From positions 1 through 64,000 of the forward strand of contig DYEC01000024.1 in assembly GCA_020725865.1 (NCBI GenBank): a stretch of 64,000 bases of DNA, given 5' to 3'. This document shows positions 27,604 to 35,829 of the stretch, piece after piece. Each line of letters begins with the position of its first letter. Position 1 is the stretch's first letter. The position numbers were made by a program, and so were the translations under genes. This stretch comes from Anaerolinea sp. (GTDB lineage Bacteria > Chloroflexota > Anaerolineae > Anaerolineales > Anaerolineaceae). The notes beneath the pieces were generated by a model, which ran no database searches, was not told the DNA's origin, and was given only the letters and a program-made list of their open reading frames with translations.

Positions 27604-29028
27604 TCAGGGCATTGGGTTGTTGTTTGCCCAGTTATTGCCTACGATCACTTCAATGTCCCAACCAGCGTCCGGATCATAGCGTTGATAGATGTTGTCTGTG
27701 CCGACCTTCATTAGGTCAGCCAGATAGCGGGCTGTAAACGGTTTGCCGTTTTTCACGATAATGGTTGTGCTGCCGTATTGCTGGTCGGCATTTGAGGTGC
27801 CAACAACGTTCACACCCAAAGAGAGCAGATATTGACCAGTGCGTTCTGCCAGTCCATCCACTCCGGAACCGTTGAGCACCACCACGCGCGCCTGTTCAGC
27901 TTTCATCAGCTCTGCCGGGTCCTGATTGACTGTTGCGGGACCGACCGGTCCACCGGTAGTGAAGATCTCATCTCGTAACAGGCGGATCTTGTCGTGAATG
28001 GGGATCAGGATGGATAAACCATCCGGTGACATGCCAATCTCCACCTGATCCGGCGGTCCGATCACGCCGCGCTTGATGTTTTCTTCGGGTATCTGGCTGG
28101 CGAGAATGGCAAGCTGGATGACTTGTTGAAGATTTAGATTGGTGCGGATTCCCGATGAGATGTCGTTGTAAATTTGCGGCGATTTGGCGATCAATGTGGG
28201 CAGCATATTGAGAGTCAGGATTTGATAGCGGATTGCCATGATAACTTCCTGCTGCCTTTTAGAGCGGTCAAAATCGCCGCCTTCTGTATAGCGGGCACGT
28301 GCGTATGCCAGCGCCTCTTGACCGTTTAATGTTTGCACGCCGGGGTAAAGGTGAATGGTGTTGCCTGGACCGATTGGGTCAATGGTAATTTCTTCACGGA
28401 CATGAATGTCCAGACCGCCCAGATGGTCAATGAATTTCGCAAATGACATGAAGTCAACGACGGCGTAATACTGAACGGGAGTGCCCAGAAACTCCTCTAC
28501 GGTTTTCATCGCCAGTCCGGGACCGCCGCCGGGAAGTTTGTAAATCTCCCCTAGATAGTAAGCTGTATTAATTTTGCCATAATCGAAACCGGGAATGTTG
28601 ACCCACATATCGCGCGGAATGGAAAGGATGCCGGCAGTGTTGCTGATCGGGTCAATGGTCATCAGGATCATTGTGTCGGAGCGCGGTGTTTCGCCGGCTT
28701 CCCAGTCACGATAGTCCAAGCCCAGCAATAGCAGTGTGACGCGGCTCTTTCCGTCCCAGGGCTGCGGGGTGGGGCCCGAGGCGGGTTGAAGGGGGGTTAC
28801 TGCTTCTGAACCTTGCGGGATGATGATTTCGCCATTATCGCCTACAATTTGAGGCACACCGGGCAGGTCGGTCATTTTCCAGGACAGAACCAGATTGCGC
28901 ACCACGATAAATGCCACAATGGCGGTGGCAACTGCCAGCACCATAAAAGCAATCATCAGGATCAATGTCAGGCGGTCAAACTCGTGAGAGCGCCTTCTTG
29001 CCATTCGAATTTGAGAACGAGACTCCAT
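27604..29028 (-). CDS. LytR-CpsA-Psr family protein with LytR_C domain
   Basis: A 474-residue membrane-anchored enzyme. It has one N-terminal membrane segment (about 20-50), a short linker, an LCP domain (about 95-260) and a C-terminal LytR_C domain (VVVLNGSGVDGLAERTGQYLLSLG). LCP hallmarks are RSDTMILMTID, SIPRDMWVNIPGF and the arginine-rich YARARYTEGGDFDRSKRQQ. LCP enzymes transfer polyprenyl-phosphate-linked glycopolymers to peptidoglycan or protein. A TAAAAT element lies 6 nt before the start and no ribosome site is visible, suggesting a short or absent leader. Confidence 0.93.
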   Translation of the reverse strand: MESRSQIRMARRRSHEFDRLTLILMIAFMVLAVATAIVAFIVVRNLVLSWKMTDLPGVPQIVGDNGEIIIPQGSEAVTPLQPASGPTPQPWDGKSRVTLLLLGLDYRDWEAGETPRSDTMILMTIDPISNTAGILSIPRDMWVNIPGFDYGKINTAYYLGEIYKLPGGGPGLAMKTVEEFLGTPVQYYAVVDFMSFAKFIDHLGGLDIHVREEITIDPIGPGNTIHLYPGVQTLNGQEALAYARARYTEGGDFDRSKRQQEVIMAIRYQILTLNMLPTLIAKSPQIYNDISSGIRTNLNLQQVIQLAILASQIPEENIKRGVIGPPDQVEIGMSPDGLSILIPIHDKIRLLRDEIFTTGGPVGPATVNQDPAELMKAEQARVVVLNGSGVDGLAERTGQYLLSLGVNVVGTSNADQQYGSTTIIVKNGKPFTARYLADLMKVGTDNIYQRYDPDAGWDIEVIVGNNWANNNPMP

Positions 29029-29124
29029 GTTGTTATTTTAACCGATTTTCATCGCCTTGAGCGGGAATGGGATGCGTAATGTGTTGCAAGATTTGTTCCA
29101 GCCGCAAATGAAGGATGAACAATT

Positions 29125-29346
29125 TCACTCCGGGCGTGGCGGTGGAACGGGGAGTTTTTCGGCTGACGTATTGACCCATTTATCCCCCTCGTCAATTAAC
29201 ATGATGGGAATATCCTCTACGATGGGATATTTTCTTCCGCAATCCCGGCAGACCAGCCAGGTATCGTGAATCAAGTCAAGCAAGCCGTCCTTTTCACGCA
29301 CACATGCGGGACAACGCAAGATTTCCAGCAAGTCAGGGCTAACCAT
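29125..29346 (-). CDS. Trm112-like small zinc protein
   Basis: A 73-residue protein with two zinc knuckles, CPAC and CRDC, and the family segment GRKYPIVEDIPIMLIDE. Trm112 proteins activate SAM-dependent methyltransferases in eukaryotes and archaea; in bacteria they are often found beside glycosyl- or methyltransferases. GGAGG lies before the ATG. It sits between the LCP and VanW genes on the same strand. Confidence 0.9.
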   Translation of the reverse strand: MVSPDLLEILRCPACVREKDGLLDLIHDTWLVCRDCGRKYPIVEDIPIMLIDEGDKWVNTSAEKLPVPPPRPE

Positions 29347-29400
29347 AGCGCCTCCAATTTTTCAATACGTTATTGTTATTGTACCACAGCAGGCGGATGG

Positions 29401-31287
29401 TTACTCTTCGTTATTTGAAGAAGAAGGTTCGGGCGGCATACCTTCTGTTCCCGGTCCATACTCGTAAACCGCCTGCCAGGGTTGATAATGTGTGATGATC
29501 GTATCTTGGAAGTAAACAGTATCTCCTTTGTAAACAGTTCGATTTACGGTTACATCCGCACCATCCGCTGCCCAATCTACCTGTTTGACCTCGCCGCTGG
29601 GCAGATCGGGGTTTTCGCGATAAAGCGGCTCCGGTGCAGGCTGGATATTGACGGGTCCTGTGGTATTCCATTCCACTCTGCGCCCATCAGACGTGGAATA
29701 AAATTTCCATGTCAGGGTGCTACGCGTGGGACTGACATAGGTTTCCATCAGCAGCCAGTATGGGGTATCGTTGGTAAACTTGAAATCCACCAGTGGGACA
29801 AACACCGTAGCGTCCAGCCCAGCCAGTTGTGGGTTAATCTGGTTGCCGGCAGTTTTTTCATAATAAGAGACGCGGTAGGCATGGGCATGCCGCTCGATAA
29901 TCGGGAAACCGCTGAAAAATGCGGCGCGGAACAAAGTGGTGCTGACCTGACAGATTCCCCCGCCAACGCCTTTAATTGTGCGTCCGCCAAGAATGATGAG
30001 TGCTTCGGCAAATCCATTATCCAGATTGATGTCGCCTAAAGCCTCAGCCATCGAAAATGTCTCGCCGGGCGCAACCAGCAAGCCGTGAAAACGGCTGGCG
30101 CCAGCAATGATGTTCTGTACGCGTTCGGGACCCGAACCGTAGAAATAAGAGACCTCACTGTGAATGAGTTCGGTGATGCCAAGCTGTTCAGCGGTAGCAT
30201 TGTCGGTAACCGGTGGGGGTGTCAAAATCAATTCAAGTGCAATGTTGTGCTCACCAGCCAGCGCTCGCTCTCGAATTTTTTCAATACTGGCTTCTATGTT
30301 CAATTGGCGTCCGATAACTGCTTTCTGTATCACTTCCAATTGGCGGGTGTCGTCATTAAAAATAAATCGGGCATTTTGTGGTGTGAGTTGCAGTTTTGGC
30401 GCCAGCTCGCTAAGAAAACTGCGCAGTTTACGCTCGTCAAAAGTGATGGCATATCGCCCTTGTGTTCCTTCAACAACCGGCTGAAAAATCAGCCATTCCG
30501 CTACCTGGGCTGGCTGCAGTTCCCATGGACCGGGCGAACCTTCTGGCTGACCTTCCGGCAGGGTAAGCACCAGCGGCTGGCTGAGAATACGCCGGGCAAC
30601 TTCCGCTTGTTCTTCAATGTTCATGATGATTGGCTGGCTTTCCACTACCGCCAGCGGCACGATCCCATCCTGCAAGGTTTGGAACTGTGCTCCCAATGCG
30701 GTCAGGGTGGCAGGGATATCTACAAACCGACCGGATTGACCCGGACGCACCACAACCGAACTGCCTTCTAATGTCAGACTGGGTTCGATCAAAGGACGGT
30801 CAATTTCTTTTGCCAACGCAGAAAGATAATCATGCGCCAGACGCTGATCCCAGATCAGAATGGGGCTGATTTCTACACCGGTTTGCCGAGCGTTTAGTTG
30901 CTCGCTCAGACGGCGATATAGCCCGCCTGTTCGCCCAACTAAAAAGGCAGCTTTGGCAGAGTTTTCCAAATCAGGGAATAGACCTATCTGAGCAGGGGTC
31001 ACCAGCCAGGTTCGTTCTCCCTCTTGCAGGGCAACTTTCCCGGTTTGATGATAGGTGAATTCGCCGGCGATGCGGGCTGTGGCGGTTTTAACAGTCAACC
31101 CACCAACGTCAATTCCACCAACGCTGACACCGGGATAGATGCGCCCTGCATACCACAGTTGATATCCCAATATCGCCGCCAGCAGGAGCACAAAGAAGCC
31201 ACCTAATCCCAGCAGGATGGTAAGGAGGATTTGTTCCAAAAGAAGATGGTTGCGAAATTGGCGTGCGTTTTTTCTACGTATGGTCAT
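29401..31287 (-). CDS. VanW-family protein with YoaR-type N-terminal domains
   Basis: A 628-residue membrane-anchored, extracytoplasmic protein. A membrane segment (about 25-50) is followed by GVSVGGIDVGGLT and two YoaR-like putative peptidoglycan-binding regions, then the VanW domain in the C-terminal third. VanW marks include SRFHGLLVAPGETFS, GGGICQVSTTLFRAAFFSGF, RHAHAYRVSYYEK and GLDATV. VanW proteins occur with glycopeptide-resistance and wall genes but their activity is not settled. No VanHAX genes are here, so resistance should not be assumed. Confidence 0.92.
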   Translation of the reverse strand: MTIRRKNARQFRNHLLLEQILLTILLGLGGFFVLLLAAILGYQLWYAGRIYPGVSVGGIDVGGLTVKTATARIAGEFTYHQTGKVALQEGERTWLVTPAQIGLFPDLENSAKAAFLVGRTGGLYRRLSEQLNARQTGVEISPILIWDQRLAHDYLSALAKEIDRPLIEPSLTLEGSSVVVRPGQSGRFVDIPATLTALGAQFQTLQDGIVPLAVVESQPIIMNIEEQAEVARRILSQPLVLTLPEGQPEGSPGPWELQPAQVAEWLIFQPVVEGTQGRYAITFDERKLRSFLSELAPKLQLTPQNARFIFNDDTRQLEVIQKAVIGRQLNIEASIEKIRERALAGEHNIALELILTPPPVTDNATAEQLGITELIHSEVSYFYGSGPERVQNIIAGASRFHGLLVAPGETFSMAEALGDINLDNGFAEALIILGGRTIKGVGGGICQVSTTLFRAAFFSGFPIIERHAHAYRVSYYEKTAGNQINPQLAGLDATVFVPLVDFKFTNDTPYWLLMETYVSPTRSTLTWKFYSTSDGRRVEWNTTGPVNIQPAPEPLYRENPDLPSGEVKQVDWAADGADVTVNRTVYKGDTVYFQDTIITHYQPWQAVYEYGPGTEGMPPEPSSSNNEE

Positions 31288-31327
31288 TCGTCAAGTAATC
31301 AAAGGGTATCGCAATATCTCTTGACCA

Positions 31328-31357
31328 ATTATACAGTCTCTTTTCCTGGTGTGTCTG
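31328..31357 (-). promoter_or_regulatory. Candidate promoter of the VanW gene
   Basis: On the minus strand CAGACA (31352-31357), 18-nt spacer, TATAAT (31328-31333), about 40 nt before the start. Confidence 0.45.
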
Positions 31358-31435
31358 TAACGCCGCTGGCGCTCGCTGGTAAAATTTCAGGGGTGTGTCT
31401 TTGGGATTTGGTTTGTACAATGCGTATTGGCGGAG

Positions 31436-31464
31436 TTGACTCCCTGTAAGGGATTTGATATATT
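31436..31464 (+). promoter_or_regulatory. Sigma-70 promoter of the membrane flavin reductase gene
   Basis: TTGACT (31436-31441), 17-nt spacer, TATATT (31459-31464), 45 nt before the ATG. Confidence 0.7.
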
Positions 31465-31509
31465 GCCTGTCATAATAAGTGGACTTGTGCTCTAAAGTTA
31501 GGAGACATA

Positions 31510-32844
31510 ATGAAGCGAACCCGCAATGTTCTTCAGGGTATTCTCTGGATATTGATTTACTTGTTGCTGACGCTGGCACCGATTCTTGTGATCCTAATTG
31601 GACCACGACCGCAAGGGCGCGAATTTTGGCGGGAGTTTTCTGTCGCACTCGGTTTCAGCGGCTTAGCAATGGTCGCCTTACAATTCGTTTTGACTGCTCG
31701 CTTCAAATGGCTGAAAGCACCCTATGGCAGTGATATCATCTATCATTTTCATCGCCAGATTTCACTGATTGCTTTTGGCATGATTTTTACACATGTGTTT
31801 CTATTGATGATCTTTTCACCTTCAAATCTGCGTTTGTTCAACCTGCTGGAGGCACCCTGGCGCGCTAGAGCCGGAGTAACCGCTTTGATTTTATTGCTGT
31901 TGATGATTGCCGTGTCAATATGGCGGAAGCATTTGCTCATTGATTATACAAAATGGCGCATCTGGCATGGCATTTTGGCAACAGTGGCGGTTATTTTAGC
32001 AATGGTCCATGTCATTTTGGTCGGTCATTATATCAACACTCCCCTAAAACAAATCTTATGGAGCGGCGGCGGTCTATTCTGGGTTTTTACATTGGCATGG
32101 GTTCGCATCATCAGACCAATCCAGATTTTACGCACACCTTATGATGTCATTCGGGTCGTTCCAGAGCGGGGAAATGCTTATACAATTGAAATTAAGCCGG
32201 TGGGACATCGCGGGCTAAAATTTCAGCCCGGTCAGTTTGCCTGGCTGACCATCTGGAACAGCCCATTTTCGGATGCCGAGCATCCTTTTTCATTTTCTTC
32301 CAGTGCCGAACAAGCGGATCATCTGGCTTTTACAATTAAAGAGGCGGGCGACTTTACCCAGCGCATTAAAACACTTCAGCCGGGTGAGCGTGTCTGGGTA
32401 GATGGTGCATATGGTGCATTCAGCTGCGATCGTCATCCACACGCATCAGGATATGTATTTATTGCTGGGGGCGTGGGGATTACACCGATGATGAGTATGT
32501 TGCGGACGCTGGCAGACCGGAACGATCGGCGTCCACTGTTGCTAATTTATGCGAACAAAACGTGGGACGGGGTGATCTTTCGTGAGGAAATTGAACAGTT
32601 GAAACAGCGTTTGAATTTGCAGGTTATTCACGTACTGGAAGATCCTCCACAGGGTTGGGAGGGTGAGCGGGGATTTATCAGCCAGACGTTGCTTGAACGT
32701 GTTATTCCAAAATCTTCCAGGCGGAACACGTGGGAAATTTTTATCTGCGGACCAGAACCTATGATGAATGCGGTTGAAAGCATGTTGACGAAGATGGGTA
32801 TCTGGTGGGGTGATTTTCACTCTGAGCGTTTCAACCTTGTCTAA
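31510..32844 (+). CDS. Ferric-reductase-like transmembrane flavin oxidoreductase
   Basis: A 444-residue inner-membrane protein. The N-terminal half has about six membrane helices with paired histidines (HFHRQ, THVF, WHG, VHVILVGHY) that could bind haem. From about 215 on is a ferredoxin-reductase module: a FAD site HPFSFSSS, the nucleotide loop GGVGITPMMSM and a C-terminal ICGPEPMMNAVE. It would pass electrons from NAD(P)H through FAD and haem across the membrane. The acceptor (iron, oxygen or quinone-like) is unknown. It is followed after 8 nt by a tiny membrane gene. Confidence 0.9.
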   Translation: MKRTRNVLQGILWILIYLLLTLAPILVILIGPRPQGREFWREFSVALGFSGLAMVALQFVLTARFKWLKAPYGSDIIYHFHRQISLIAFGMIFTHVFLLMIFSPSNLRLFNLLEAPWRARAGVTALILLLLMIAVSIWRKHLLIDYTKWRIWHGILATVAVILAMVHVILVGHYINTPLKQILWSGGGLFWVFTLAWVRIIRPIQILRTPYDVIRVVPERGNAYTIEIKPVGHRGLKFQPGQFAWLTIWNSPFSDAEHPFSFSSSAEQADHLAFTIKEAGDFTQRIKTLQPGERVWVDGAYGAFSCDRHPHASGYVFIAGGVGITPMMSMLRTLADRNDRRPLLLIYANKTWDGVIFREEIEQLKQRLNLQVIHVLEDPPQGWEGERGFISQTLLERVIPKSSRRNTWEIFICGPEPMMNAVESMLTKMGIWWGDFHSERFNLV

Positions 32845-32852
32845 GGAGCACC

Positions 32853-32957
32853 ATGCGTCAGCGGTTATCTTTGTATCTGGCAATTGGAATTGGGTTGTTG
32901 AGTGTAATTGTAGCCGCCGTGTTTGCTTATATACAAACGGGTCACGGAGGCTTCTAA
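32853..32957 (+). CDS. 34-residue single-span membrane protein
   Basis: ATG at 32853 is preceded by AAGGAGCACC, an excellent ribosome site. The protein begins MRQRLSLYLAIGIGLLS and ends QTGHGGF. Residues about 6-27 form one hydrophobic helix. It lies 8 nt after the flavin reductase gene and before a strong hairpin, so it is probably cotranscribed and may be a small accessory subunit. No family recognised. Confidence 0.6.
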   Translation: MRQRLSLYLAIGIGLLSVIVAAVFAYIQTGHGGF

Positions 32958-32963
32958 CAAGCT

Positions 32964-33001
32964 TCGCTCGCTTGCAATGTAGCATAATTGCAAGTGAGCG
33001 A
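32964..33001. terminator. Bidirectional hairpin between convergent genes
   Basis: A 15-bp stem (32964-32978 with 32987-33001, one G-U pair), loop of 8 nt, 6 nt after the 34-residue gene and about 55 nt from the end of the YbjN-like gene. No T-tract. Confidence 0.7.
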
Positions 33002-33056
33002 ATCCTTGAATCCGGTTTTTATAGCGCCTGGACGACGGGCGAAGTATTCGGGGGGG

Positions 33057-33452
33057 TTACTTCAGGTATTTCAATGTTTGATCTGCGTTCGCCAACAGCA
33101 GGGTCAGCGAATCGGATTCCCACGATTCCCAGAAGACGCCGAATTTTTCCCGCTCATATGTATCAGGATACCACGCTTCGACGACCAGATCGGAATCCTT
33201 ATCAATATAAAAACGGGCGACCGCTGCGTTTGTATTTAGGAGATTGCTGAGTTGGAAAAGTCCAGCTTTATCTGATTTCATGTTATCTTTGCATCCATGT
33301 AGCGCTGTGACCAAAATACCGCCTTTAAACGGTCGCAGAATCACATTGGCTTTTTTGGTATGACGAGCTATTCTGACGTCATCTTGCTGGGATACGTCAT
33401 AGCCCAAGAACTGCAAATGGGTCACAACCTGGTCTAAGGTACTAACAGACAT
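33057..33452 (-). CDS. YbjN-like domain protein
   Basis: A 131-residue soluble protein with the alternating helix-strand pattern of YbjN / type-III-chaperone-like domains: LDQVVTHLQFLGYDV, a strand pair NVILRPFKGGILVTALH, LFQLSNLLNTNAAVARFYID and LVVEAWYP. Such proteins are often chaperones or regulators without catalytic residues. AGGAGGA before the ATG at 33452 excludes the longer reading. An extended -10 (TGCTATAAT, 33570-33578) lies about 120 nt upstream. Confidence 0.6.
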   Translation of the reverse strand: MSVSTLDQVVTHLQFLGYDVSQQDDVRIARHTKKANVILRPFKGGILVTALHGCKDNMKSDKAGLFQLSNLLNTNAAVARFYIDKDSDLVVEAWYPDTYEREKFGVFWESWESDSLTLLLANADQTLKYLK

Positions 33453-33569
33453 GGGGATTCCTCCTGAGTGTAAGAATGACAGGTGTTCTGCTCGCAACCG
33501 CCGATTGGAAAGAATTGCCCCACTCGGAAAGCCTTACCGGCTGTAAGAAGAAAACCAGTTGATAATTTC

Positions 33570-33578
33570 ATTATAGCA
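33570..33578 (-). promoter_or_regulatory. Extended -10 of the YbjN-like gene
   Basis: TGCTATAAT on the minus strand; it leaves a leader of roughly 110 nt whose function is not clear. Confidence 0.45.
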
Positions 33579-33620
33579 CTAAAGATGTATATAGCCCCAC
33601 ATGAGAATTCTTAAAACCGC

Positions 33621-33649
33621 TTGACTTTTTAGTTGGTTTTGTCTAAAAT
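33621..33649 (+). promoter_or_regulatory. Sigma-70 promoter of the ROK/NitT operon
   Basis: TTGACT (33621-33626), exactly 17 nt, TAAAAT (33644-33649). An inverted repeat downstream (33662-33702) may be an operator. Confidence 0.75.
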
Positions 33650-33661
33650 GGTCATAAAGAT

Positions 33662-33702
33662 ACTTACATTGTGTAAATATTTTTAACAGTTTATAAGTAA
33701 GT
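33662..33702. promoter_or_regulatory. Inverted repeat downstream of the ROK-operon promoter, candidate operator
   Basis: ACTTAC (33662-33667) is mirrored by GTAAGT (33697-33702), with inner TAAA and TTTA in matching order. It lies just downstream of the likely transcription start, where repressor binding or a leader hairpin could control the operon. The binding protein is assumed, not shown, to be the ROK regulator. Confidence 0.4.
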
Positions 33703-33738
33703 TGGGTTATAAGAAATACTTTCTTGTTGGTGGGAAAG

Positions 33739-34929
33739 ATGAGAACTGCCCAGACAATCACTGCCACGGAAATGCGCGGAATCAACCGCTCGGCTGTTTT
33801 GGAGACCATCCGTTGCCATGGGCCGATTGCTCGTACGCGTATCGCGGAGATGTTGCAGGTTAGTTTGCCGACCGTCATGCGCATTGTGGATGAGTTAATT
33901 GCCGAAGATTTGGTCAAGCCAACCGGCAATACGGAATGGAGCGGGGGACGCAGGCGACCATTGCTAGAATTTAACGCCAAGGGGCATCTGGTTATCGGCG
34001 TAGATATGACCGAAGACTGTCTCTATGGAGCGGTTACTGATCTGGCAGGAAACATTTTGAGTGAAACGGAGATGCAACACAATCTGCGCGGCGCTGCCTG
34101 TTACGATCCGCTGGTTGCATTCATTGACAAGCTTCTGCAATTTGGTCGTTTGAGCGACAAGAAAATACGTGGCATTGGTGTATCTGTTCAGGGAATTACC
34201 TATTACGAAGAGGGGGTGGTGCATTGGGCGCCATCGTTGGAGTGGAGCGATTTTCCTCTGAAAGAGAAGTTGCAGCAACATTTCCAGTTGCCGGTTGTTC
34301 TTGATGAAGATGTCAATCTGTCTGTGCTGGGAGAAATGTGGTTCGGTGTTGGGCAAAATTGCCGCAATCTGGCACTGGTCATTGTGGGAAAAGGAATTGG
34401 GGCCGGTATTATTGTAGATGGTGCAATCTACCGTGGTTCGCACCTTTTCGCCGGCGAGATTGGTTATCTCCTCCCAGACCGTTCTCATCTGGGTATCCAC
34501 TTAAGGGGGATTGGGGCGCTGGAGTCGCTTGCTTCCTGCACCAGTACAGTTGCGCGCGCCCGACAAAACCTGAAAGATTCGCTCCCTGAACAACGTCTGG
34601 CATCATTGACAATTGGAGAGATGTTGAATGCCTACCAGCGCGGTGAAGGGTGGGCAACACCCTTTATTGAGGATATGCTGGATTATCTAGCGCAGGCAAT
34701 AGCTGCTTTAGCAGTTTGTTTTGATCCTGATATGATTATTCTCAGCGGCGATGTATTGTGTGCGGCCGATATTTTGATCGAACCTATCTTGCAACGGATC
34801 AATGGGGCCATCCCCGTCTTGCCGCGGCTGGTAGCATCCAGACTGGGTCGCCGTGCAGTGGTGATGGGCGCCATTATGGAGACACTCTATAACACTGCAG
34901 ATTTTTATGTGGTACACAGGCTAATGTAA
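33739..34929 (+). CDS. ROK-family transcriptional regulator
   Basis: A 396-residue protein: an N-terminal winged helix-turn-helix (about 5-65, with GPIARTRIAEMLQVSLPTV-type helices) and a ROK sugar-kinase-like domain. The usual ATP motif DxGGT is replaced by DMTED and the zinc motif CxCGxxGC is absent (DRSHLGIHLRGIGALE), so it is probably a sensor without kinase activity. GGTGGG precedes the ATG at 33739. It heads a transport operon and is its likely local regulator, presumably sensing a sugar or sugar phosphate. Confidence 0.88.
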   Translation: MRTAQTITATEMRGINRSAVLETIRCHGPIARTRIAEMLQVSLPTVMRIVDELIAEDLVKPTGNTEWSGGRRRPLLEFNAKGHLVIGVDMTEDCLYGAVTDLAGNILSETEMQHNLRGAACYDPLVAFIDKLLQFGRLSDKKIRGIGVSVQGITYYEEGVVHWAPSLEWSDFPLKEKLQQHFQLPVVLDEDVNLSVLGEMWFGVGQNCRNLALVIVGKGIGAGIIVDGAIYRGSHLFAGEIGYLLPDRSHLGIHLRGIGALESLASCTSTVARARQNLKDSLPEQRLASLTIGEMLNAYQRGEGWATPFIEDMLDYLAQAIAALAVCFDPDMIILSGDVLCAADILIEPILQRINGAIPVLPRLVASRLGRRAVVMGAIMETLYNTADFYVVHRLM

Positions 34930-34943
34930 TCAGGAGGAAATTT

Positions 34944-35759
34944 ATGGCTGCCTCTGATCAGGTAGTTGCAGATGAAACTGCTCGCCTTGAAATCATGATG
35001 CAAAGGCATGAACGTATTGCGCGTGTTGTTCCGATTGCAGTGCTGATTGCTCTCTGGATCGTGGTGACGGAAATGCACTGGGTTCCTCCTTTGTTTCTGC
35101 CAACACCTGAAAATCTCTGGTCGGCGGCGCAAAATCTAATCATTAATTTGCCAAGTGATTTATTTGCTTCACTGGTACGCCGCATACTGCCGGGTTTTAC
35201 AATTGGTATATCCTTGGGTACTTTGTTAGGTGTGCTGATGGCGATGAACCGCCTTGCCAAAGCCACCTTCGAGCCAATTGTTGAGATCCTGCGCCCCTTA
35301 CCACCTCTGGCACTCATTCCTTTGCTTATCCTGTGGCTCGGCATTGGCTACGCCACACACATTTTGCTTATTGCCTACGGCAGTTTTATTATCATGGTGG
35401 TCAATTCATATGAAGCTGTACGGAACGTGCCGCCGATTTATATTCATGCTGCTACCACACTGGGTGCCACACCTCGCCAGATCTTCCGCCGTGTGATTAT
35501 TCCCAGTATTGTGCCAGACATCATTGCCGGTATACGTGTATCGGCTGCCGCTTCCTTTGGGTACTGTGTCGCCGCAGAACTGATGGGCGCGATGACCGGT
35601 TTGGGATATCGGCTGGTGCTGGCGCGTCGTTATCTCTTGACAGAAAACATCATCGTTATCTTGATCGTTATTGCAGTTCTTTCATTTTCTATTGATTACG
35701 GTATTCGTCGGGTGGATGAAGGTTTGACTTCCTGGAAGCCGCGCATTGCACAGAAATAA
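34944..35759 (+). CDS. ABC transporter permease, NitT/TauT (SsuC-like) family
   Basis: A 271-residue inner-membrane permease with about six helices. The EAA-loop is RVVIPSIVPDIIAGIRVSAAASFG, followed by VAAELMGAMTGLGYRLV, both typical of sulfonate/taurine/nitrate-type permeases, a family that also carries thiamine precursors, riboflavin and other small molecules. The gene starts 14 nt after the ROK gene with AGGAGG. Partners are the lipoprotein at 35830 and the ATPase at 38192. Confidence 0.9.
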   Translation: MAASDQVVADETARLEIMMQRHERIARVVPIAVLIALWIVVTEMHWVPPLFLPTPENLWSAAQNLIINLPSDLFASLVRRILPGFTIGISLGTLLGVLMAMNRLAKATFEPIVEILRPLPPLALIPLLILWLGIGYATHILLIAYGSFIIMVVNSYEAVRNVPPIYIHAATTLGATPRQIFRRVIIPSIVPDIIAGIRVSAAASFGYCVAAELMGAMTGLGYRLVLARRYLLTENIIVILIVIAVLSFSIDYGIRRVDEGLTSWKPRIAQK

Positions 35760-35829
35760 TGATGAGAAGCTGTGTTATTGGCACAGCAGTTTGTTTTTGG
35801 TTCTGTTAATCAAAAGAAAGGAGAGAAAG

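Noticed and set aside
29482-30039. 185-residue plus-strand frame within the VanW gene
   Set aside because: Antisense to a convincing VanW-family protein; no signals.
29401-31287. VanW gene as a vancomycin-resistance marker
   Set aside because: VanH, VanA and VanX genes are absent; VanW proteins occur widely in non-resistant bacteria.
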